The position numbers were made by a program, and so were the translations under genes. A stretch of DNA of 64,000 bases from Moringa oleifera (lineage: Eukaryota; Streptophyta; Magnoliopsida; Brassicales; Moringaceae): contig JAJFZO010000087.1 in assembly GCA_021397835.1 (NCBI GenBank), positions 4,712,001-4,776,000 on the forward strand, given 5' to 3'. Below are positions 60,338-64,000 of this stretch, piece after piece. The notes beneath the pieces were generated by a model. The model ran no database searches. It was given only the letters and a program-made list of their open reading frames with translations, and had not been told where the DNA came from. Positions within the stretch are counted from its first letter, which is position 1, and every line of letters begins with the position of its first letter.

Positions 60338-61519
60338 GCTTTTGAGTGTAATGGATTTAATCCATGTGACGGAATCCATTTTGGACTCTGATTGATTGGG
60401 AGTGACTTAATCCAAGTGTATGAGTCCTTTTTGGTCAAAGGTTAGGTTGAACTTCTATGATTGGATTCTAAGGTCTGAGTTGGTGTCATAATTAGTCTTA
60501 ATTAAAATGAGCTAAAAGTGAATATCTTTATTAAAAAATAATTTTCATAACATTTTTAATCAAAAAAATTAACTATTAACAAAATTTTTATTTTTAACAT
60601 AATTAAATTACTAATACCATGAAACCAGAATGGCCTTGCCTTGAACCATCCTTAATTTGTGCACAAACAAATTTCTACGAAAACAAACATTAGTTACTCT
60701 ATAATTTCAAAGGATTTAGTGTTTCTACTACAAAAGGAAATAAGGTTTTGTTTTTGTTTTTTTTTTGGGAAATGGTGAGAACATTTTATTATTATTATTA
60801 TTTTTTGACTGCGAACGATTTCATATTATTAGAGAGTTTATTCACTTTTAATGAATTGAATGCAATTTTTGTATATAAAAACATTTTTATTGGTAAAAAG
60901 AACATTTCTTAGCCAAAATGTGATTTTAAAGAGAGATTACATTTTGGAAACTATCTCTCAATTTATTGACCAATCAAATTGTAACTAATGATCAAGTTGA
61001 AAAAGTATGAGAAACTCTCATAATATGTTATATCTTGACCATTTAATAATTCCTTTCTAACAAACAAAGTTCTACCATTGCTTATCCTTCTTTTGAATTT
61101 GAAAGTTCACTTGCTATTGGCATGTGGTTAAAACTTAAAACAAAATTTTATTATATATTATGCAAAAATAAAATACTGATTCTGAAAATGACTTACAACA
61201 TTTTGAAAGTATTCTGATTTGCTCTTAGTACTCAACCTAAAGAAATTGTTCAAAGTTTGAGCACATTTGTTCATACTATCAGTGAAGAGAAACACAGAAG
61301 GGACTCCTTATTGCAGTCTTAAAAAGTATTATTTTAAATATCTCTAAAACACTCCTGAATCTCAATTTCAATAGATATCAGACGAACATAACCAACTCAC
61401 TACTGGATAACTGCACCTTAGGATAAAAATGGTATCTTTTCTTATTGCTGCAGTAAAGGAAGATATTGTTTTCCAGGGCTCAACCATGCCACTAAGACAC
61501 GCTAATGGCTGCATTGAGT
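60338..61519. repeat. Duplicated 3' flank of copy E, proximal part
   Basis: Matches 40985-42195. Includes the 'gttttgtttttgttttttttttggg' tract at about 60744-60769 and an (ATT)n run near 60786-60803 not shared with the D copy. Confidence 0.85.
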
Positions 61520-63532
61520 CTAAAGCTGGGAAAGAAGCTGAATCAAATTTTGGCGTGGATGACACATTGCCTCCAAAGGCTTAGCTTTTGACAGAGTTAC
61601 TCCAACAGCTTGGCTCATGTCCACCTCCTTCTCAACACTGCCCCATTCAAAGCACTGGATAAGTGCACCAAGTGCCAGTGAAACTGTCCTTTTGCCCAAG
61701 GCAGCACCTGGACAAGCTCTCCTCCCTCCTCCAAATGCCACATATTTGAAGCCTTCTCTTTCCCCTAAATCTCCTTCAAGTCTTTCAGGCTTGAATTTTG
61801 TTGGATCCTCCCATACATTGGGATCCCTGTGCACGGCCCAAGCATTCACCATCACAGTTGTGCCTTGGGGTACCTCATATCCTCCCACCGTAAAATTTTC
61901 AGATGAAAAATGAGGTATCAGTAGTGGGGCTGCAGGGTATAGCCGGACTGTCTCATTTACCACACAACGAAGGTAGGGAAGCTTGGTAAGGTCTGAATCA
62001 TTTAACAGATGCCCATGTCCAACATGACAGTCTATCTCTGCTCTTAACTTCTGCAATGTTTCTGGATGACTCAAAAGAAGCGACATTGCCCATTCCAGAG
62101 TAACTGCTGATGTATCTGTTCCTGCAATGACCATTACCTGAAGCATATGTTGCTAGTCAAGGTGAGAATGAAACTTGCATCATAGATGTTAGTATTCACC
62201 CCATCAACTGTGAATTTAAACAATCAATCTTCCTATTTTTCAAGCATTTTTTTAGTCTTTTACTTTTTTTAAATAATAATAATAATAATAAAACACATGG
62301 TTTGGGTGTTTAAAGCCTTTGAGCAACCTGCTGTGAAACAGAGAACACATTGACATACAATCACCTAGTCTCTTCCAATAATTACAATAAATACTAAGTT
62401 ACTGAAAAATATGCCAAAACTCTCAGAGCAAATTCAAGAAACTTAAACTGTAACAGGTCAGCCAAAAGAAATGAGATAGCAATGCAGTAAAGACAATAGC
62501 TTGGACAGATTCCACTATCCATCATACAAAAATGTTAATCAGACAAAATTTGCAATTAGACTTGGAAGAGCTACTAAAGTTGTGTTGAAATTCTTTGTTG
62601 ATATGAGTAAGAGCAGTAGAACTTACCAACGTGATACCTTTGATGACATCATCTGAATAAAATTCAGGGTCTGATTCTTGAAGACACAACAATTTGTCAA
62701 TCAGCCATTGCTTCTTCTCGCCATCCCTTCTGCTACTGGTTTCCACAGAACTGCTTTTCTTTAATCGGATTTCTTCTATCAAATTCTGTAGATACTCATC
62801 TCTTATCTTCCGCTTTCTTATCAGACTCTTCTCCAGCCCTTTGTAGCCGATCAACCTCAAAATTGGGAAGAAATCACATTCATTCATTGATATGCTTGGA
62901 CAAAGCTTCTTTAATTGTAGCAAGCATCGTCTTTCCAGATCATCGTCTGCAGCTCCCTCTTCAACGCCACGCTTTCCAGCAATTATTTTCCACATGATAT
63001 TCAATGTCAAAAGATAGAACAAGAACTTCAAGTCTACCTTCTTGACCTTCCCTGTCGAGAGCTTAAACAGTCTGCGACACAAACTCATGACCTCTTCCTC
63101 ACGTACGGCAGAATACTTTTGGACACTGTTTGAAGAGAACACTTCAACAGCAGTGAGGCGACGTAGGATCCTCCATAGATGACCGTAAGGGGCAAACCCA
63201 AGGGCAGTGTAGTTGTAGCTAAGACAGTCGCCAGCCATGGAAAGGGGCCGGTCTGCAAGTACGATATCATTCTTGGTGAAGCACTCTTCAATGGCAGAGG
63301 GAGAAGATATGACAACGATCGGACGAGTACCGAATTGGAGATATAGAATTGGGCCATAAATCGAAGATAAGACTTGTAGTGATTGATGGAGAGGTTTCTT
63401 GATGAGATGAAGGTGGCCGATGATCGGAAGAGCGAATGGCCTTGGCGGTAGATTTCGGCTTCGATGAAACAAAAGCTACAATGCAAGAAAAAAGAAGAGT
63501 ATGAGCGCAAGGAAACAACACAAGTTCTCCAT
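61520..63532 (-). pseudogene. CYP81-family P450, copy E, nonsense at codon 19
   Basis: Close duplicate of copy D. ATG at 63532 and MENLCCFLALILFFFLAL are kept, but codon 19 (63478-63476) is TAG where D has AAG, inside the membrane anchor. After it the frame is open: exon 1 ends at 62627, intron 62626-62138, exon 2 62137-61520 (205 codons plus stop). The next in-frame ATG lies only at [11 protein letters not shown], which would lose the anchor and hinge. Exon 2 also has relaxed changes: ETLR to ETVR (E and R kept), PERF to PERL, FGAGRRACPG to FGGGRRACPG. Heme Cys (444 in D-like numbering) is kept. A sequencing error or stop readthrough cannot be excluded from one sequence. Confidence 0.85.
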
Positions 63533-63735
63533 TCTCAACTTTGGTACAGCAATGAAGTTGTTTATGGTCTTAAAGCCAGTTCAACTTTTTGTCTAAAACT
63601 AAAATAGAGACGTTACAATTGAATGTAGCCACAAGTTAATTTGACATCTTGATTAATGTTGATCACTTTCTATCACTTTAGCAGGCAGTGCTAATATGGC
63701 AAGGTGAAAAACATGGTACTCTGTTGTCTGGGCTA
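63533..63735 (-). promoter_or_regulatory. Upstream region of copy E, duplicated
   Basis: Matches 44224-44450 upstream of copy D up to 'tgttgtctgg'; about 30 bp around 44290-44310 of D are missing here. Confidence 0.65.
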
Positions 63736-63747
63736 CCGAAAGTTAGG

Positions 63748-64000
63748 CCATCTTAATGAATACCGAATCCTCACTTTAGTATTGAAAACCTACTAACATT
63801 GTCTTTAATAAAACAAAAAACGTGGTCAATTTGGTGTAGCTACAGTATAATACCAAATTTGATGTAGCATTGTAACTAAATATGCAACTGAAAGTTAGGC
63901 CATCTTAATGAATACGAAAAACATCAATTTACGATTGAAAACCTACTAACATGGTTTTCAATAAAACCACAAATATTATGGTCAATTTGGTGCAGTTCCA
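63748..64000. repeat. Direct repeat of GGCCATCTT-type MITE ends
   Basis: 'gaaagttaggccatcttaatgaatac' occurs at about 63749 and again at about 63891, each followed by 'aaaacctactaacat...caataaaac...ggtcaatttggtg(t/c)ag'. The same family forms the left part of the element at 10165-11234. Runs off the window. Confidence 0.65.

Noticed and set aside
1..64000. A complete biosynthetic gene cluster around the P450s
   Set aside because: No other host enzyme family could be recognised in the window; all remaining protein remnants are from transposable elements.
1..64000. CRISPR arrays, tRNA or rRNA genes
   Set aside because: The tandem arrays present have degenerate units without unique spacers, and no tRNA or rRNA-like sequence was noticed.

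Overview
The window looks like nuclear DNA of a dicotyledonous plant: AT-rich, intron-containing genes, and many decayed plant transposons (CACTA, MULE, LINE, Ty1/copia, Ty3). No bacterial-style operons, rRNA or tRNA genes were recognised. The species cannot be named from the sequence.

The host genes form one tandem cluster of cytochrome P450 genes of the CYP81 family (A-type, endoplasmic-reticulum monooxygenases of specialised metabolism), all on the minus strand, each with a single phase-0 intron just before the I-helix motif. Copy A (4550-6216), copy B (14835-16828) and copy D (42196-44223) look intact. Copy C (17301-19076) has a 66-bp net deletion that removes the normal 5' splice site. 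Copy E (61520-63532) has a TAG at codon 19. Two further P450 fragments lie at about 3886-4044 and 13495-13925.

The cluster grew by segmental duplication. About 3.89-6.9 kb matches about 16.7-19.35 kb and continues at 32.44-32.78 kb, so roughly 13 kb of transposons (a 5.5-kb MULE, a 4.9-kb CACTA element and AT-rich repeats) split the upstream region of copy C. A second duplication pairs 39.5-44.48 kb (copy D) with 54.78-63.75 kb (copy E); the latter is interrupted by a 3.8-kb copia element.

Layout: 0-3 kb CACTA remnant; 3.9-6.9 kb P450 fragment and copy A; 8.2-12.65 kb MITE-like element and LINE with a nested TIR element; 13.5-19.3 kb P450 fragment and copies B and C; 19.35-32.4 kb AT-rich repeats, MULE, CACTA; 33.85-36.92 kb Ty3-type LTR element; 38.5-44.5 kb MULE remnant and copy D; 45.2-50.3 kb second large CACTA; 53.1-54.8 kb copia remnant; 54.8-63.75 kb duplicated block with copia insertion and copy E.

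Only P450s are recognisable as host genes. No partner enzymes of a biosynthetic cluster (cyclases, acyl- or glycosyltransferases, dehydrogenases) are visible, so a shared pathway cannot be inferred beyond CYP81-type hydroxylation.
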